This document shows, piece after piece, positions 1-7,651 of a stretch of DNA of 8,798 nucleotides. Position 1 is the first letter of the stretch; every line of letters starts with the position of its first letter. Location: positions 1 to 8,798 of the forward strand of contig JAFAUA010000211.1 in the NCBI GenBank assembly GCA_019243595.1. The letters run 5' to 3'. Below the pieces are notes generated by a model that worked only from the letters and a program-made list of their open reading frames with translations, made no database searches and was not told the origin of the DNA. Position numbers and translations under genes: made by a program. Source of the stretch: Acidimicrobiia bacterium (GTDB lineage Bacteria > Actinomycetota > Acidimicrobiia > Acidimicrobiales > AC-14).

Positions 1-420
1 CCGACGCTCAAGCGCTGGCGCCCCCGCGCGCGCGGCCGGGCGACCCGCATCCGCAAGCGCACCTGCCACATCACGGTGATCGTCAGCCGCCTGCCCGACG
101 ACGAGCTGCAGCAGCGCCGGGCTCGCCAGCCCGGTGCGGGCGACCGCCGCCGGCGCATCGCCGCCAGCAAGAAGACGGCCCGTCCCAGCCGCGAGGCCGC
201 CCCCGTCGAGGAGATCGGCGAGGCGCCGGTCGAAGAGATCGCAGAGGCGGCGGCCCAGCCGGTCGAGGGCGTCGAGGTCGCGCCGGCTACCGGCGACGCA
301 CCCGAAGCGGAAACGGCAACGGAAGCCGAGGCGGCCGCCGAACCGGAGGCCGAGCCTGTTGCCGAGGCGGCACCCGAGACAGCAGAGGCGGCGGAAGAAC
401 CGAAGGAAGAGAACGAGTAA
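1..420 (+). CDS. rplV: 50S ribosomal protein L22 (3' part), with long acidic C-terminal tail
   Basis: L22 binds 23S rRNA and lines the peptide exit tunnel of the large subunit. The window opens inside the gene; 139 codons and the TAA stop are visible. The first 30 or so residues carry the conserved C-terminal core of the family, with the run [15 protein letters not shown] followed by the strand HITVIV. The family normally ends just after this strand at about 110 residues. Here roughly 105 further residues follow: first a basic, Arg-rich linker, then a low-complexity Ala/Glu/Pro/Val segment with almost no hydrophobic core, probably disordered and exposed outside the ribosome. The tail contains a tandem 8-residue repeat. 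The stop codon shares one base with the rpsC start (TAATG). Identity is secure from the core and from the neighbour rpsC; the function of the tail is unknown. Confidence 0.96.
   Translation, partial: PTLKRWRPRARGRATRIRKRTCHITVIVSRLPDDELQQRRARQPGAGDRRRRIAASKKTARPSREAAPVEEIGEAPVEEIAEAAAQPVEGVEVAPATGDAPEAETATEAEAAAEPEAEPVAEAAPETAEAAEEPKEENE
199..246 (+). repeat. Tandem 24-base repeat in the L22 tail
   Basis: Two adjacent in-frame units, 199-222 and 223-246, encode APVEEIGE and APVEEIAE. I count 19 of 24 bases identical, with the differences mostly at third codon positions. This looks like an old internal duplication that helped lengthen the acidic tail of L22. It could also be chance in a low-complexity region. 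Confidence 0.6.
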
Positions 421-1391
421 TGGGCCAGAAGGTCAACCCCTACGGCTTCCGTCTCGGTGTCACCACCGACTGGAAGTCGCGCTGGTTCACCGACCGGGAG
501 TACACCGACTACCTGGTCGAGGACTGGAAGATCCGCGACTACCTCATGCGCCAGCTCGAGCGGGCGGCTGTCAGCCGCGTCGAGGTCGAGCGCACGCGAG
601 ACCGCCTGCGCATCGACGTGCACACCGCCCGCCCGGGCATCGTCATCGGCCGCCGCGGCGCCGAAGCCGACCGCCTGCGCGCCGACCTGGCCAAGATCAC
701 CGGCAACGTCAAGGTCCAGCTCAACATCCAGGAGATCAAGCAGCCCGAGCTCGACGCCGCCCTCATCGCCCAGGCCGTGTGCGATCAGCTCACCGGACGC
801 GTCAGCTTCAGGCGGGCCATGAAGCGGGCCGTGCAGACGGCGCAGAAGGCCGGCGCCCAGGGCATCCGGGTGCAGTGCTCGGGCCGCCTCGGGGGATCGG
901 AAATGGCCCGCAGCGAGTGGTACCGCGAGGGTCGCGTCCCGCTGCACACCCTGCGCGCCGACATCGATTACGGCTTCCGCGAGGCCCGCACCACCTTCGG
1001 CCGCATCGGCGTGAAGGTCTGGATCTACAAGGGCGACATCCTTCCCTACAAGATCTCGGGCGAGGACAAGATCAGCAAGGAAGCGGCGATGGCCGTCGGC
1101 GAGACATCGGGCCAGGCCCGTCCCCGCCGGGTGATCTCCGCCGGCGGTGGTCGGCGCAAGCCCGAGCAGGCCGAGCCCGGCGCCGAGGGCGCTCCCGAGG
1201 GCGGTGCCGAGGGTGCCGAGCCCGGTCCCGATGGCGAGCCCGCCGCGCCCGCGGCCGAGGCCGAAGAGTCTGCGCCCCTCGTCAAGGAAGCCGACCCCGA
1301 GCTCGAGCGCCTGCTGGCCGAAGAGGAAGAGATCGAGCGCCGCACACGCCAGCACCACGAGACGCCCCACTTCAGGTCGGGGGACGAGTAA
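420..1391 (+). CDS. rpsC: 30S ribosomal protein S3, with long acidic C-terminal tail
   Basis: S3 sits at the mRNA entry channel of the small subunit and contributes to mRNA unwinding. The product is 323 residues, against about 210-240 in most bacteria. It begins with the family signature [14 protein letters not shown] type 2 KH domain follows, with the GxxG loop at residues 77-80 (GRRG) in the context ARPGIVIG. The S3 C-terminal domain covers about residues 120-215, including [11 protein letters not shown] and the strand ending [13 protein letters not shown]. From about residue 225 the protein becomes a tail rich in Gly, Ala, Pro and Glu, then a charged stretch with a Glu run ([10 protein letters not shown]) that may be helical. 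The ATG overlaps the rplV stop by one base, and AAGGA at 403-407 can serve as ribosome binding site. The tail resembles that of L22 in composition. Confidence 0.98.
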   Translation: MGQKVNPYGFRLGVTTDWKSRWFTDREYTDYLVEDWKIRDYLMRQLERAAVSRVEVERTRDRLRIDVHTARPGIVIGRRGAEADRLRADLAKITGNVKVQLNIQEIKQPELDAALIAQAVCDQLTGRVSFRRAMKRAVQTAQKAGAQGIRVQCSGRLGGSEMARSEWYREGRVPLHTLRADIDYGFREARTTFGRIGVKVWIYKGDILPYKISGEDKISKEAAMAVGETSGQARPRRVISAGGGRRKPEQAEPGAEGAPEGGAEGAEPGPDGEPAAPAAEAEESAPLVKEADPELERLLAEEEEIERRTRQHHETPHFRSGDE

Positions 1392-1393
1392 CG

Positions 1394-1813
1394 ATGTTGA
1401 TGCCGAAGAAGGTCAAGCACCGCAAGCAGCAGCGCGGCCGGATGACGGGACAGGCCAAGGGCGGCACCCAGGTGTCGTTCGGCGACTACGGCATCCAGGC
1501 CCTGGAGCCCGGGTGGATCACGGCCCGCCAGATCGAGGCCGCCCGAATCGCCATGACCCGCCACGTCAAGCGCGGCGGCAAGGTCTGGATCACGATCTTC
1601 CCCGACAAGCCCGTGACCGAGAAGCCGGCCGAGACGCGCATGGGGTCCGGCAAGGGCAACCCCGAGCGGTGGGTGGCGCCGGTGAAGCCGGGCCGCATCA
1701 TGTTCGAACTGGGTGGCGTCCCCGAGGACCTGGCCAAGGAGGCCCTCGAGCGGGCCATCCAGAAGCTGCCGATCAAGGCCAAGTTCGTCACCCGCACAGG
1801 TGAGTCGCTGTGA
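1394..1813 (+). CDS. rplP: 50S ribosomal protein L16
   Basis: L16 binds 23S rRNA near the A-site tRNA elbow and is needed for peptidyl transferase centre assembly. The product is 139 residues, the usual length. It starts with the signature [17 protein letters not shown] and holds the conserved [15 protein letters not shown] segment at about residues 81-95. Arg82 matches the arginine that is hydroxylated in E. coli L16 (Arg81); nothing here shows whether it is modified. The frame stays open far upstream, to about 134, but that part overlaps rpsC and is not coding. The ATG at 1394 fits the family N-terminus, lies two bases after the rpsC stop, and has a GGGGGA stretch a little over ten bases upstream. 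Confidence 0.98.
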   Translation: MLMPKKVKHRKQQRGRMTGQAKGGTQVSFGDYGIQALEPGWITARQIEAARIAMTRHVKRGGKVWITIFPDKPVTEKPAETRMGSGKGNPERWVAPVKPGRIMFELGGVPEDLAKEALERAIQKLPIKAKFVTRTGESL

Positions 1814-2043
1814 CCGCCGCCGCCGAACTGCGTGAGATGGTCGACGAGGAGCTCGAGAACCGTCTGGCCGAGGCCAAGCAGGAGCTGTTCAACCTGCGCT
1901 TCCAGCACGTCACCGGCCAGCTCGACAACTACTCCCGCCTGCCCCAGCTGAAGCGCGATGTGGCGCGCATCAACACGATCCTGCGGGAGCGCGAGATCGC
2001 CGCCGCGGAAGCGCTCGAGGCCGAGGAGAAGCAAGGTGCCTGA
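1810..2043 (+). CDS. rpmC: 50S ribosomal protein L29
   Basis: L29 is a small helical hairpin protein next to the exit tunnel, where it helps form the docking site for trigger factor and the signal recognition particle. The product is 77 residues, within family range. It carries the typical ELFNLRFQ...TGQL pattern at about residues 25-39, then the second helix with the conserved R..IARI-like segment ([13 protein letters not shown]). The last 13 residues are Ala/Glu-rich. The start is GTG at 1810, overlapping the rplP stop by four bases (GTGA), with AGGTGAG at 1798-1804 as a well-placed ribosome binding site. Confidence 0.96.
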   Translation: MTAAAELREMVDEELENRLAEAKQELFNLRFQHVTGQLDNYSRLPQLKRDVARINTILREREIAAAEALEAEEKQGA

Positions 2044-2296
2044 CCGTCCCAACCGACGCAAGGTTCGTGAGGGGACGGTGGTCTCCAACGCCATGGACAA
2101 GACGGTGTCCGTGGCCGTGACCGACCGCGTCCGTCACCGCCGCTACGACAAGACCGTGCAGCGCACGTCGAAGGTCTACGCCCACGACGAGCAGAACGAC
2201 CTGAAGGTCGGCGACCGCATCCGGATCCAGGAGACCCGCCCGCTGTCCAAGCTGAAGCGCTGGCGCGTGGTCGAGGTCATCGAGAGGGTCAAGTGA
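2036..2296 (+). CDS. rpsQ: 30S ribosomal protein S17
   Basis: S17 is an OB-fold primary binder of 16S rRNA and takes part in early assembly of the small subunit body. The product is 86 residues. After the basic start [12 protein letters not shown] comes the family core [16 protein letters not shown], then the conserved [19 protein letters not shown] at about residues 60-78. The frame is open upstream inside rpmC, but the GTG at 2036 gives the right N-terminus and is preceded by GAGGAG at 2023-2028, seven bases away. This start overlaps rpmC by eight bases. Confidence 0.97.
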   Translation: MPDRPNRRKVREGTVVSNAMDKTVSVAVTDRVRHRRYDKTVQRTSKVYAHDEQNDLKVGDRIRIQETRPLSKLKRWRVVEVIERVK

Positions 2297-2661
2297 TCCA
2301 GCAGGAATCCCGTCTCCGGGTGGCCGACAACTCCGGCGCCAAGGAGGTGCTCTGCATCAAGGTGCTGGGCGGCTCCAAGCGGCGCTACGCGTCGATCGGC
2401 GACATCTTCGTGGCGACCGTCAAGGACGCCATTCCCGGCGCGGCGGTCAAGAAGGGCGACGTCGTGAAGTGCGTCGTCGTGCGCACGAAGAAGGAGAAGC
2501 GGCGCCCGGACGGGTCCTACATCCGCTTCGACGAGAACGCCGCCGTGCTCATCAACGATCAGCAGCAGCCGCGTGGCACGCGCATCTTCGGTCCCGTTGG
2601 CCGGGAGCTCCGGGAGAAGCGCTTCATGCGGATCATCTCGCTCGCACCAGAGGTTCTGTAA
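2293..2661 (+). CDS. rplN: 50S ribosomal protein L14
   Basis: L14 lies at the subunit interface, contacts 16S rRNA in bridge B8, and is the usual target of the silencing factor RsfS. The product is 122 residues, exactly the common family length. It begins [18 protein letters not shown], the standard N-terminus, and contains [20 protein letters not shown] and the C-terminal [15 protein letters not shown]. The start is GTG, overlapping the rpsQ stop by four bases (GTGA), with GAGAGGG at 2282-2288 as ribosome binding site. In E. coli the spc operon begins at this gene with its own promoter; here no space exists for one outside coding sequence. Confidence 0.98.
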   Translation: MIQQESRLRVADNSGAKEVLCIKVLGGSKRRYASIGDIFVATVKDAIPGAAVKKGDVVKCVVVRTKKEKRRPDGSYIRFDENAAVLINDQQQPRGTRIFGPVGRELREKRFMRIISLAPEVL

Positions 2662-2972
2662 TGGCGATGAAGATCAAGAAGGGTGACCGGGTCAGGGTCT
2701 TGTCCGGCAAGGACCGAGGCAAGGAAGGCGAGGTCATGCGCGCCATCCCGGCCCAGGGCAAGGTCATCGTCGACGGCGTGAACCGGGTCAAGAAGAACCA
2801 GGCCCAGACCCGCGCCACCATGCAGGGCGGCATCATCGACAAGGACATGCCGATCCCCGTGGCCAACGTCGCCGTCGTGTGCTCGACGTGCGGCGCCACC
2901 CGCATCGGCTTTCGCATCGACGACCAGGGCCGCAAGCTCCGGGTCTGCAAGAAGTGCGGGTCGGACCTGTGA
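2661..2972 (+). CDS. rplX: 50S ribosomal protein L24, cysteine-containing form
   Basis: L24 is an assembly initiator that binds the 5' end of 23S rRNA. The product is 103 residues. A KOW motif lies at about residues 7-35 ([19 protein letters not shown]), followed by the usual VNRVKKNQ segment. The C-terminal part carries two CxxC pairs, Cys74/Cys77 and Cys96/Cys99. This is the pattern of zinc-binding (C+) forms of ribosomal proteins, so a zinc ribbon is likely, though binding is inferred. The ATG overlaps the rplN stop by one base (TAATG) and has AGAGG at 2649-2653 seven bases upstream. Confidence 0.97.
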   Translation: MAMKIKKGDRVRVLSGKDRGKEGEVMRAIPAQGKVIVDGVNRVKKNQAQTRATMQGGIIDKDMPIPVANVAVVCSTCGATRIGFRIDDQGRKLRVCKKCGSDL

Positions 2973-3577
2973 CGCCGCGGCTGAAAGAGCGCTACAACGC
3001 CGAGATTCGCACGCGCCTGAAGGACGAGCTGAGCCTGCCCAACATCATGCAGGTGCCGCGCTTCGAGAAGATCGTCGTGAACATGGGCGTCGGGCGGGCC
3101 ACCCAGCAGGCCTCGCTGCTGGAAGGCGCAGTCAAGGACCTGACCCAGATCACCGGGCAGAAGCCGATGGTGACCAGGGCCCGCAAGTCGATCGCCAACT
3201 TCAAGCTGCGCGAGGGCAACCCCATCGGTGCCAAGGTCACGCTCCGGGACGCCCGCATGTGGGAGTTCTTTGACCGCCTGGTGAGCATCGCCATCCCCCG
3301 CATCCGTGACTTCCGGGGGCTGCCGCCCAACTCGTTCGACGGGCACGGCAACTACACGTTCGGCGTCACCGAGCAGCTGATCTTCCCCGAGATCAACTAC
3401 GACAACATCGACACCGTGCGGGGCATGGACATCACGATCTGCACCACCGCCCGCACCGACGACGAAGCCCGCGCCCTGCTCAGGGCGTTCGGGTTCCCGT
3501 TCCGCACCGGGGAGACGATCCCCGGCCTGATCGAAACCCCCAAGAAGCGCCGGCCCGCCCGCGGCGGACGGAAGTAG
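2969..3577 (+). CDS. rplE: 50S ribosomal protein L5
   Basis: L5 binds 5S rRNA and the central protuberance and contacts P-site tRNA. The product is 202 residues, slightly longer than the usual 180-190. Family landmarks are [19 protein letters not shown] near residue 30, [20 protein letters not shown] at about residues 63-82, and the segment [16 protein letters not shown] near residues 128-143. The last 14 or so residues are basic ([11 protein letters not shown]). The start is GTG, overlapping the rplX stop by four bases. No strong ribosome binding site precedes it, so translation is probably coupled to rplX. In E. coli, S8 represses this operon by binding mRNA near the start of this gene; I could not recognise such a site here. 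Confidence 0.98.
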   Translation: MTPRLKERYNAEIRTRLKDELSLPNIMQVPRFEKIVVNMGVGRATQQASLLEGAVKDLTQITGQKPMVTRARKSIANFKLREGNPIGAKVTLRDARMWEFFDRLVSIAIPRIRDFRGLPPNSFDGHGNYTFGVTEQLIFPEINYDNIDTVRGMDITICTTARTDDEARALLRAFGFPFRTGETIPGLIETPKKRRPARGGRK

Positions 3578-3578
3578 C

Positions 3579-3586
3579 AGGAGGAG
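3579..3586 (+). promoter_or_regulatory. Strong ribosome binding site fixing the rpsZ TTG start
   Basis: AGGAGGAG lies in the 11-base gap between rplE and rpsZ and matches the 16S rRNA tail very well. It sits only a few bases before TTG at 3589, which begins the expected MAKKALI N-terminus of zinc-type S14. There is no ATG or GTG alternative at that place, so this site supports the TTG as the real start. Confidence 0.85.
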
Positions 3587-3588
3587 CA

Positions 3589-3774
3589 TTGGCCAAGAAG
3601 GCTCTGATCCAGAAGCAGCAGCGCAAGCCCAAGTTCCGGGTGCGGGCCTACACCCGCTGCCGGCGCTGCGGTCGACCGCGCGCGGTCTACCGCCAGTTCG
3701 GGCTCTGCCGCATCTGCCTTCGGGAGATGGTGCACGCCGGCGAGGTGCCGGGTGTCACGAAGGCCAGCTGGTGA
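3589..3774 (+). CDS. rpsZ: 30S ribosomal protein S14, zinc-binding type Z
   Basis: S14 binds 16S rRNA in the head of the small subunit during late assembly. The product is 61 residues, the length of the short, zinc-binding form rather than the roughly 100-residue zinc-free form. Four cysteines, Cys24, Cys27, Cys40 and Cys43, form the CxxC...CxxC zinc site in the context [15 protein letters not shown] and GLCRICLRE. The ending PGVTKASW is the family C-terminus. Translation starts at TTG, supported by the strong AGGAGGAG just upstream. Some actinobacteria also carry a zinc-free S14 elsewhere for use in zinc shortage; that cannot be judged from this window. The symbol rpsN is also used for this gene. 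Confidence 0.97.
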   Translation: MAKKALIQKQQRKPKFRVRAYTRCRRCGRPRAVYRQFGLCRICLREMVHAGEVPGVTKASW

Positions 3775-3786
3775 GGGGGTGAGCCG

Positions 3787-4191
3787 ATGACGATGACCGA
3801 CCCGATCGCCGACATGCTCACCCGCATCCGCAACGGCAACGTTGCCATGCACGACACCGTGCGCATGCCGTCGTCGAAGCTGAAGGAGGCCCTCGCCGGG
3901 ATCCTGACGCGGGAGGGCTACATCGAGGGCTTCGACGTGTCCGACGAGCCGAGCCGCCCGGGTCGCACCCTCGAGATCAAGATGAAGTACACGCCCGAGC
4001 GGGCGCGGACGATCTCCGGCCTGCGCCGGGTGTCCAAGCCTGGTCTGCGCGTCTACACCAAGGCCGACCGCCTGCCGCGCGTGCTGGGCGGCCTCGGCAT
4101 GGCCGTGCTGTCGACCAGCCAGGGCCTGATGACCGACCGTGAAGCCCGCGAACGGCGCATGGGCGGCGAAGTCCTCTGTTACGTCTGGTGA
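3787..4191 (+). CDS. rpsH: 30S ribosomal protein S8
   Basis: S8 is a primary binder of the central domain of 16S rRNA, and in E. coli it also represses the spc operon. The product is 134 residues, the normal length. It begins [18 protein letters not shown], the standard N-terminus in actinobacteria, so the first of the two nearby ATG codons is preferred. The C-terminal domain contains [15 protein letters not shown] and the conserved end [10 protein letters not shown] purine-rich GAGGGGG at 3773-3779 precedes the start within the 12-base gap after rpsZ. Confidence 0.98.
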   Translation: MTMTDPIADMLTRIRNGNVAMHDTVRMPSSKLKEALAGILTREGYIEGFDVSDEPSRPGRTLEIKMKYTPERARTISGLRRVSKPGLRVYTKADRLPRVLGGLGMAVLSTSQGLMTDREARERRMGGEVLCYVW

Positions 4192-4197
4192 GAAGAG

Positions 4198-4737
4198 ATG
4201 TCTCGTATCGGTAAAGCCCCCATTCCCATCCCGTCCGGCGTCGACATCACCGTCACCGGCAACGAGGTGACGGTGAAGGGACCCAAGGGCACGTTGTTCC
4301 GCCGGCTGCCGGCTGACATCACCGTGCGCCAGGACGGTGCCGAGATCCTCGTCGAGCGGCCCGACGACGAACGCGAGCACCGCGCCCTGCACGGTCTGAC
4401 GCGCTCGCTGGTCAACAACATGGTCGTCGGCGTCACCGACGGCTTCACCAAGGACCTGGAGATCGTCGGCGTCGGCTACCGCGCCACGGCCCAGGGCCCC
4501 AATCGCCTCGAGCTCGCCCTCGGCTTCAGCCACCCGGTGAGCATCGACGCCCCCGAAGGAGTGACCTTCGAGGTGCCGCAGCCGACGCGCATCACCGTGC
4601 GCGGCATCGACAAGGAGATCGTCGGCCAGGTGGCGGCCAACATCCGCAAGGTGCGCAAGCCCGAGCCGTACAAGGGCAAGGGCGTGCGCTACGCGGGAGA
4701 GGTCGTGCAGCGCAAGGCCGGGAAGGCGGCGAAATGA
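4198..4737 (+). CDS. rplF: 50S ribosomal protein L6
   Basis: L6 binds 23S rRNA near the sarcin-ricin loop and is needed for a late assembly step. The product is 179 residues, the family norm, and consists of two repeated L6 domains. The first opens with [15 protein letters not shown] and includes [10 protein letters not shown] at about residues 24-33. The second contains GVGYRA near residue 93 and ends with the signature [15 protein letters not shown] at about residues 155-169. The gene follows rpsH by six bases, with a GAGAAGAG purine run directly before the ATG. Confidence 0.98.
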   Translation: MSRIGKAPIPIPSGVDITVTGNEVTVKGPKGTLFRRLPADITVRQDGAEILVERPDDEREHRALHGLTRSLVNNMVVGVTDGFTKDLEIVGVGYRATAQGPNRLELALGFSHPVSIDAPEGVTFEVPQPTRITVRGIDKEIVGQVAANIRKVRKPEPYKGKGVRYAGEVVQRKAGKAAK

Positions 4738-5093
4738 CAACGGATCGGAAGCAGGCTCTCCGCCTTCGTCGTCACCGCCGCGTCCGCAAGCACGTGACCG
4801 GCACGCCCGAGCGTCCGCGCTTGGCCGTGTTCCGGTCGAACAAGCACATCAGCGCCCAGGTCATCGACGACGTCGGTGGTCGCACCCTCGCTGCTGCAAG
4901 CTCCGTCGAGAAGGACATGAAGAGCGACGCCGGCGGGAACAGGGACGCCGCCAAGAAGGTCGGCCAGCTCCTCGGGGAGCGGGCGAAGGCCGCGGGCGTG
5001 TCGAAGGTCGTCTTTGACCGGGGCGGCTTCCAGTACCACGGGCGAGTGGCGGCGCTGGCCGATGCAGCCAGGGAGGCAGGACTTGAGTTTTAG
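4734..5093 (+). CDS. rplR: 50S ribosomal protein L18
   Basis: L18 binds 5S rRNA and, with L5, joins it to the large subunit. The product is 119 residues, the usual length. The N-terminus is basic ([16 protein letters not shown]), followed by the conserved [20 protein letters not shown] at about residues 27-46. The C-terminal half holds [27 protein letters not shown], the typical ending. The ATG overlaps the rplF stop by four bases (ATGA), with GGGAAGG at 4720-4726 as ribosome binding site. Confidence 0.98.
   Translation: MTTDRKQALRLRRHRRVRKHVTGTPERPRLAVFRSNKHISAQVIDDVGGRTLAAASSVEKDMKSDAGGNRDAAKKVGQLLGERAKAAGVSKVVFDRGGFQYHGRVAALADAAREAGLEF
5071..5076 (+). promoter_or_regulatory. Ribosome binding site supporting the rpsE TTG start
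   Basis: GGGAGG inside the end of rplR lies six bases before TTG at 5083. The frame of rpsE is open further upstream to 5014, but that stretch only overlaps rplR. This site and the family N-terminus favour the TTG start. The bases just after the TTG are unusually A/T-rich for this window, which should keep the start unfolded. Confidence 0.7.
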
Positions 5094-5670
5094 AGAAGGA
5101 AACCAGCGCGGTGGCGACGGCTACGAGGAGCGCGTCATCACGATCAACCGCGTGGCCAAGGTCGTGAAGGGCGGCCGGCGGTTCTCCTTCACTGCCCTCG
5201 TCGCCGTCGGCGACGGCAAGGGCAAGGTCGGCCTCGGCTACGGCAAGGCCAAGGAGGTGCCGTCGGCCATCCAGAAGGGCATCGAGGAGGCCAAGAAGAA
5301 CCTCTTCATGGTCCCGCTGGCCGGTTCGACGATCACCCATCCCATTCTCGGGAAGCGCGGCGCAGGCAAGGTGCTGCTGAAGCCGGCGGCGCCCGGTACC
5401 GGTGTCATCGCAGGCGGCGCGGCGCGCGCCATCCTCGAGGCGGCGGGCATCCACGACATCCTCGCCAAGTCGATGGGCTCCACGAATTCCATCAACGTCG
5501 CCCACGCCACGATCGCCGGTCTCAAGGGGCTGAAGCGGCCCGACGAGGTCGCCCGCATGCGCGGTAAGTCGCCCGAAGAGGTCACGCCGGCCGGTGTGCT
5601 GCGCGCCTATGAGGAGACTGAGCGCCTGCGCAGGACCGAGTCGTCGGCGCCCGCCGCGGAGGCCGGCTGA
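5083..5670 (+). CDS. rpsE: 30S ribosomal protein S5
   Basis: S5 sits at the mRNA entry channel with S3 and S4 and affects translational accuracy. The product from the TTG start is 195 residues. After a short Gly-rich lead, [21 protein letters not shown] marks the dsRNA-binding-like N-terminal domain. It is followed by [17 protein letters not shown], then the C-terminal domain with [20 protein letters not shown] and [12 protein letters not shown]. The last 12 or so residues form a small Ala-rich tail. The start overlaps rplR by 11 bases. The N-terminal lead is shorter than the long Gly/Arg-rich leader of many actinobacterial S5 proteins; the exact start is the least certain part. Confidence 0.96.
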   Translation: MSFREGNQRGGDGYEERVITINRVAKVVKGGRRFSFTALVAVGDGKGKVGLGYGKAKEVPSAIQKGIEEAKKNLFMVPLAGSTITHPILGKRGAGKVLLKPAAPGTGVIAGGAARAILEAAGIHDILAKSMGSTNSINVAHATIAGLKGLKRPDEVARMRGKSPEEVTPAGVLRAYEETERLRRTESSAPAAEAG

Positions 5671-5855
5671 TGGCCGACCTCAAGGTGACCCAGGTGCGCT
5701 CCGGGATCGGCACCAAGCCGAAGCACCGCGGCACACTCCGTGCCCTCGGCCTGGGCCGCATCGGCAAGAGCAACGTCCTTCCTGACCGCCCCGAGATCCG
5801 CGGGATGATCGCCCGCGTACCTCACCTGATCACGGTCGAAGAGGTCTCCCAATGA
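5670..5855 (+). CDS. rpmD: 50S ribosomal protein L30
   Basis: L30 is a small 23S rRNA-binding protein of the large subunit, absent from some bacteria. The product is 61 residues, typical of the family. It begins [20 protein letters not shown] and continues with the conserved [18 protein letters not shown], ending with the strand [10 protein letters not shown]. The ATG shares one base with the rpsE stop (TGATG), and GCGGAGG at 5656-5662 is a well-spaced ribosome binding site. Confidence 0.97.
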   Translation: MADLKVTQVRSGIGTKPKHRGTLRALGLGRIGKSNVLPDRPEIRGMIARVPHLITVEEVSQ

Positions 5856-6340
5856 AACTCCACGATCTGAAGCCGCCCGCAGGCTCCACGCGCCCCAAGC
5901 GCCGCGTCGGCCGTGGCATCGCCGGCAAGGGCGGTAAGACCGCGGGCCGTGGCACCAAGGGCCAGGGCGCCCGCGGCTCGGTGCCCGTCGGGTTCGAGGG
6001 TGGCCAGATGCCGCTGGCCCGCCGGGTTCCCAAGCTCAAGGGCTTCAAGAACCCCTTCCGGGTCGAGTACGCGGTGGTGAACCTCGACACCCTCGAGTCC
6101 TTTGAGGGCGACGATGTCAACCCCGACACGCTGCGGGCGAAGGGGCTCGTGCACAAGCACGGCCTCGTCAAGGTGCTCGGCCGCGGCGAGCTGACGCGGA
6201 AAGTGACCGTGAAGGCCCACGCCTTCTCCAAGTCCGCCGAGCGGGCTATCACCTCGGCAGGCGGTACGGTTGAGGTCCTTCCACCGCCGTTCGGCCACGG
6301 CCGCCCGGCTGCCAAGGGCAACGCCCTGACCAACCGCTAG
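5852..6340 (+). CDS. rplO: 50S ribosomal protein L15
   Basis: L15 is a late-assembling large-subunit protein with a long unfolded N-terminal arm that runs into 23S rRNA. The product is 162 residues, slightly above the common 145-150. The arm is clear: [20 protein letters not shown], then [18 protein letters not shown] at about residues 26-43, followed by [18 protein letters not shown]. The globular part follows, with [20 protein letters not shown] in the middle. The last 15 or so residues ([16 protein letters not shown]) go beyond the usual family end. The ATG overlaps the rpmD stop by four bases (ATGA), with AAGAGG at 5839-5844. Confidence 0.98.
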   Translation: MKLHDLKPPAGSTRPKRRVGRGIAGKGGKTAGRGTKGQGARGSVPVGFEGGQMPLARRVPKLKGFKNPFRVEYAVVNLDTLESFEGDDVNPDTLRAKGLVHKHGLVKVLGRGELTRKVTVKAHAFSKSAERAITSAGGTVEVLPPPFGHGRPAAKGNALTNR

Positions 6341-6355
6341 CGCAGGAGCCCACCG

Positions 6356-7651
6356 GTGCTTTCCAGCTTCCGGAACATGTTCCGGGTCCCCGATCTCCGG
6401 AACAAGATCCTGTTCACGCTGTTCATCATCGCCCTGTACCGGCTGGGGGCGAACGTGACGGTGCCCGGGATCGACTTCAACCAGGTCCAGAAGCTCCAGC
6501 ACGAAGCCAACAATGGCGGCGTCCTCAGCTTCCTCAACCTCTTCTCGGGCGGCGCCCTCACCCAGATGGCGGTCTTCGCGCTCGGGATCATGCCGTACAT
6601 CACCAGCTCGATCATCATGCAGCTGCTCGCTGTGGTGATCCCGAAGATCGAGCAGTGGCAAGAGCAGGGCGCCGTCGGCCAGAAGAAGATCACCCAGTGG
6701 ACGCGGTACATGACCGTCGCCCTGGCGATCCTGCAGGCGACCGGCCTCGTCTACCAGTTCCACAAGGGCCAGCTGGGCCGGATCGGCAACGTCAACATCG
6801 ACCTGGTCCCGAACTTCACCGTCCCCCGGGTCGCGCTGATCGTCCTCACCATCACCGCCGGCACGGCCATCGTCATGTGGATGGGCGAGACGATCACCCA
6901 GCGCGGCATCGGCAACGGCATGTCGATCCTGATCTTCACCAACGTCGTCAGCCGCATGCCCGCCCAGTTGGCGAACGTGCGGGCGCAGGCCGGCTGGTTC
7001 ACCTTCGGCCTGGTGTGCATGCTGGGCGTCGGGATGATCGTGGCGATCGTCTTCGTCGAACAGGGGCAGCGCCGCATCCCAGTCCAATTCGCCAAACGGG
7101 TGGTAGGACGCCGGATGTACGGCGGACAGTCGACCTACATACCGCTGAAGGTCAACCAGGCCGGCGTCATCCCCATCATCTTCGCCAGCTCGGTCCTGTA
7201 CTTCCCGGTGATGCTGTCGAGCGTCCTGCAGAACTGGAAGTTCGTCTACAACTTCACCAACAAGCACCTGGTGTCGCCCAGCGACCCGATCTACATCGCC
7301 ATCTACGGCCTGCTGATCATCTTCTTCACCTACTTCTACACGGCCATCACGTTCGACCCGCACCAGCAGGCGGACATCATCCGCAAGCAGGGCGGGTTCA
7401 TCCCCGGCATTCGTCCGGGGGCGCCGACCGAGCGGTATCTCGGCCAGATCCTCAACCGCATCACACTGCCGGGCTCGCTGTTCCTGGCCGCCATCGCCAT
7501 CCTTCCCGAGATCGCGTTGGCCGTGAAGAAGATCCAGTCTTTCCCGTTCGGGGGTACGACCATCCTGATCGCCGTGGGTGTCGCTCTGGAGACGATGAAG
7601 CAGATCGACAGCCAGCTGATGATGAGGAACTACGAGGGCTTCCTGAAGTAG
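6356..7651 (+). CDS. secY: Protein translocase channel subunit SecY
   Basis: SecY forms the membrane channel through which SecA or the ribosome pushes unfolded proteins. The product is 431 residues, normal for the family, with about ten hydrophobic membrane segments. Landmarks are the N-terminal LRNKILFTLFIIALYRLGA, the plug and second-segment region with LFSGGALTQMAVFALGIMPY, the loop GIGNGMSILIF, the cytoplasmic loop RRIPVQFAKR followed by KVNQAGVIPIIFASS, and the SecA/ribosome-contact loop with GGFIPGIRPG. The start is GTG at 6356, giving the expected MLSSFRNMFRVPDLRNK, with AGGAG at 6344-6348 seven bases before it. A 15-base gap after rplO is the largest in the window. Its place after rplO is the standard position in the spc operon. 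Confidence 0.98.
   Translation: MLSSFRNMFRVPDLRNKILFTLFIIALYRLGANVTVPGIDFNQVQKLQHEANNGGVLSFLNLFSGGALTQMAVFALGIMPYITSSIIMQLLAVVIPKIEQWQEQGAVGQKKITQWTRYMTVALAILQATGLVYQFHKGQLGRIGNVNIDLVPNFTVPRVALIVLTITAGTAIVMWMGETITQRGIGNGMSILIFTNVVSRMPAQLANVRAQAGWFTFGLVCMLGVGMIVAIVFVEQGQRRIPVQFAKRVVGRRMYGGQSTYIPLKVNQAGVIPIIFASSVLYFPVMLSSVLQNWKFVYNFTNKHLVSPSDPIYIAIYGLLIIFFTYFYTAITFDPHQQADIIRKQGGFIPGIRPGAPTERYLGQILNRITLPGSLFLAAIAILPEIALAVKKIQSFPFGGTTILIAVGVALETMKQIDSQLMMRNYEGFLK

Noticed and set aside
1159..1270. Repetitive GCCGAG/GGC-rich DNA in the S3 tail as a possible functional repeat
   Set aside because: It is codon-level low complexity for Ala, Glu, Gly and Pro without a regular unit, unlike the 24-base tandem in the L22 tail.
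134..1393. Open frame extending upstream of rplP through rpsC and rplV
   Set aside because: The upstream part is Arg/Pro/His-rich nonsense overlapping two real genes; only the part from 1394 matches L16.
2900..3020. Possible S8-binding repressor site around the rplX-rplE junction, as in E. coli
   Set aside because: I looked for a convincing helix with the S8 target features and could not identify one by eye; a structure alignment would be needed.
3397..4740. 447-codon minus-strand open frame opposite rplE, rpsZ, rpsH and rplF
   Set aside because: Fully antisense to conserved ribosomal protein genes, with low-complexity composition and no motif.
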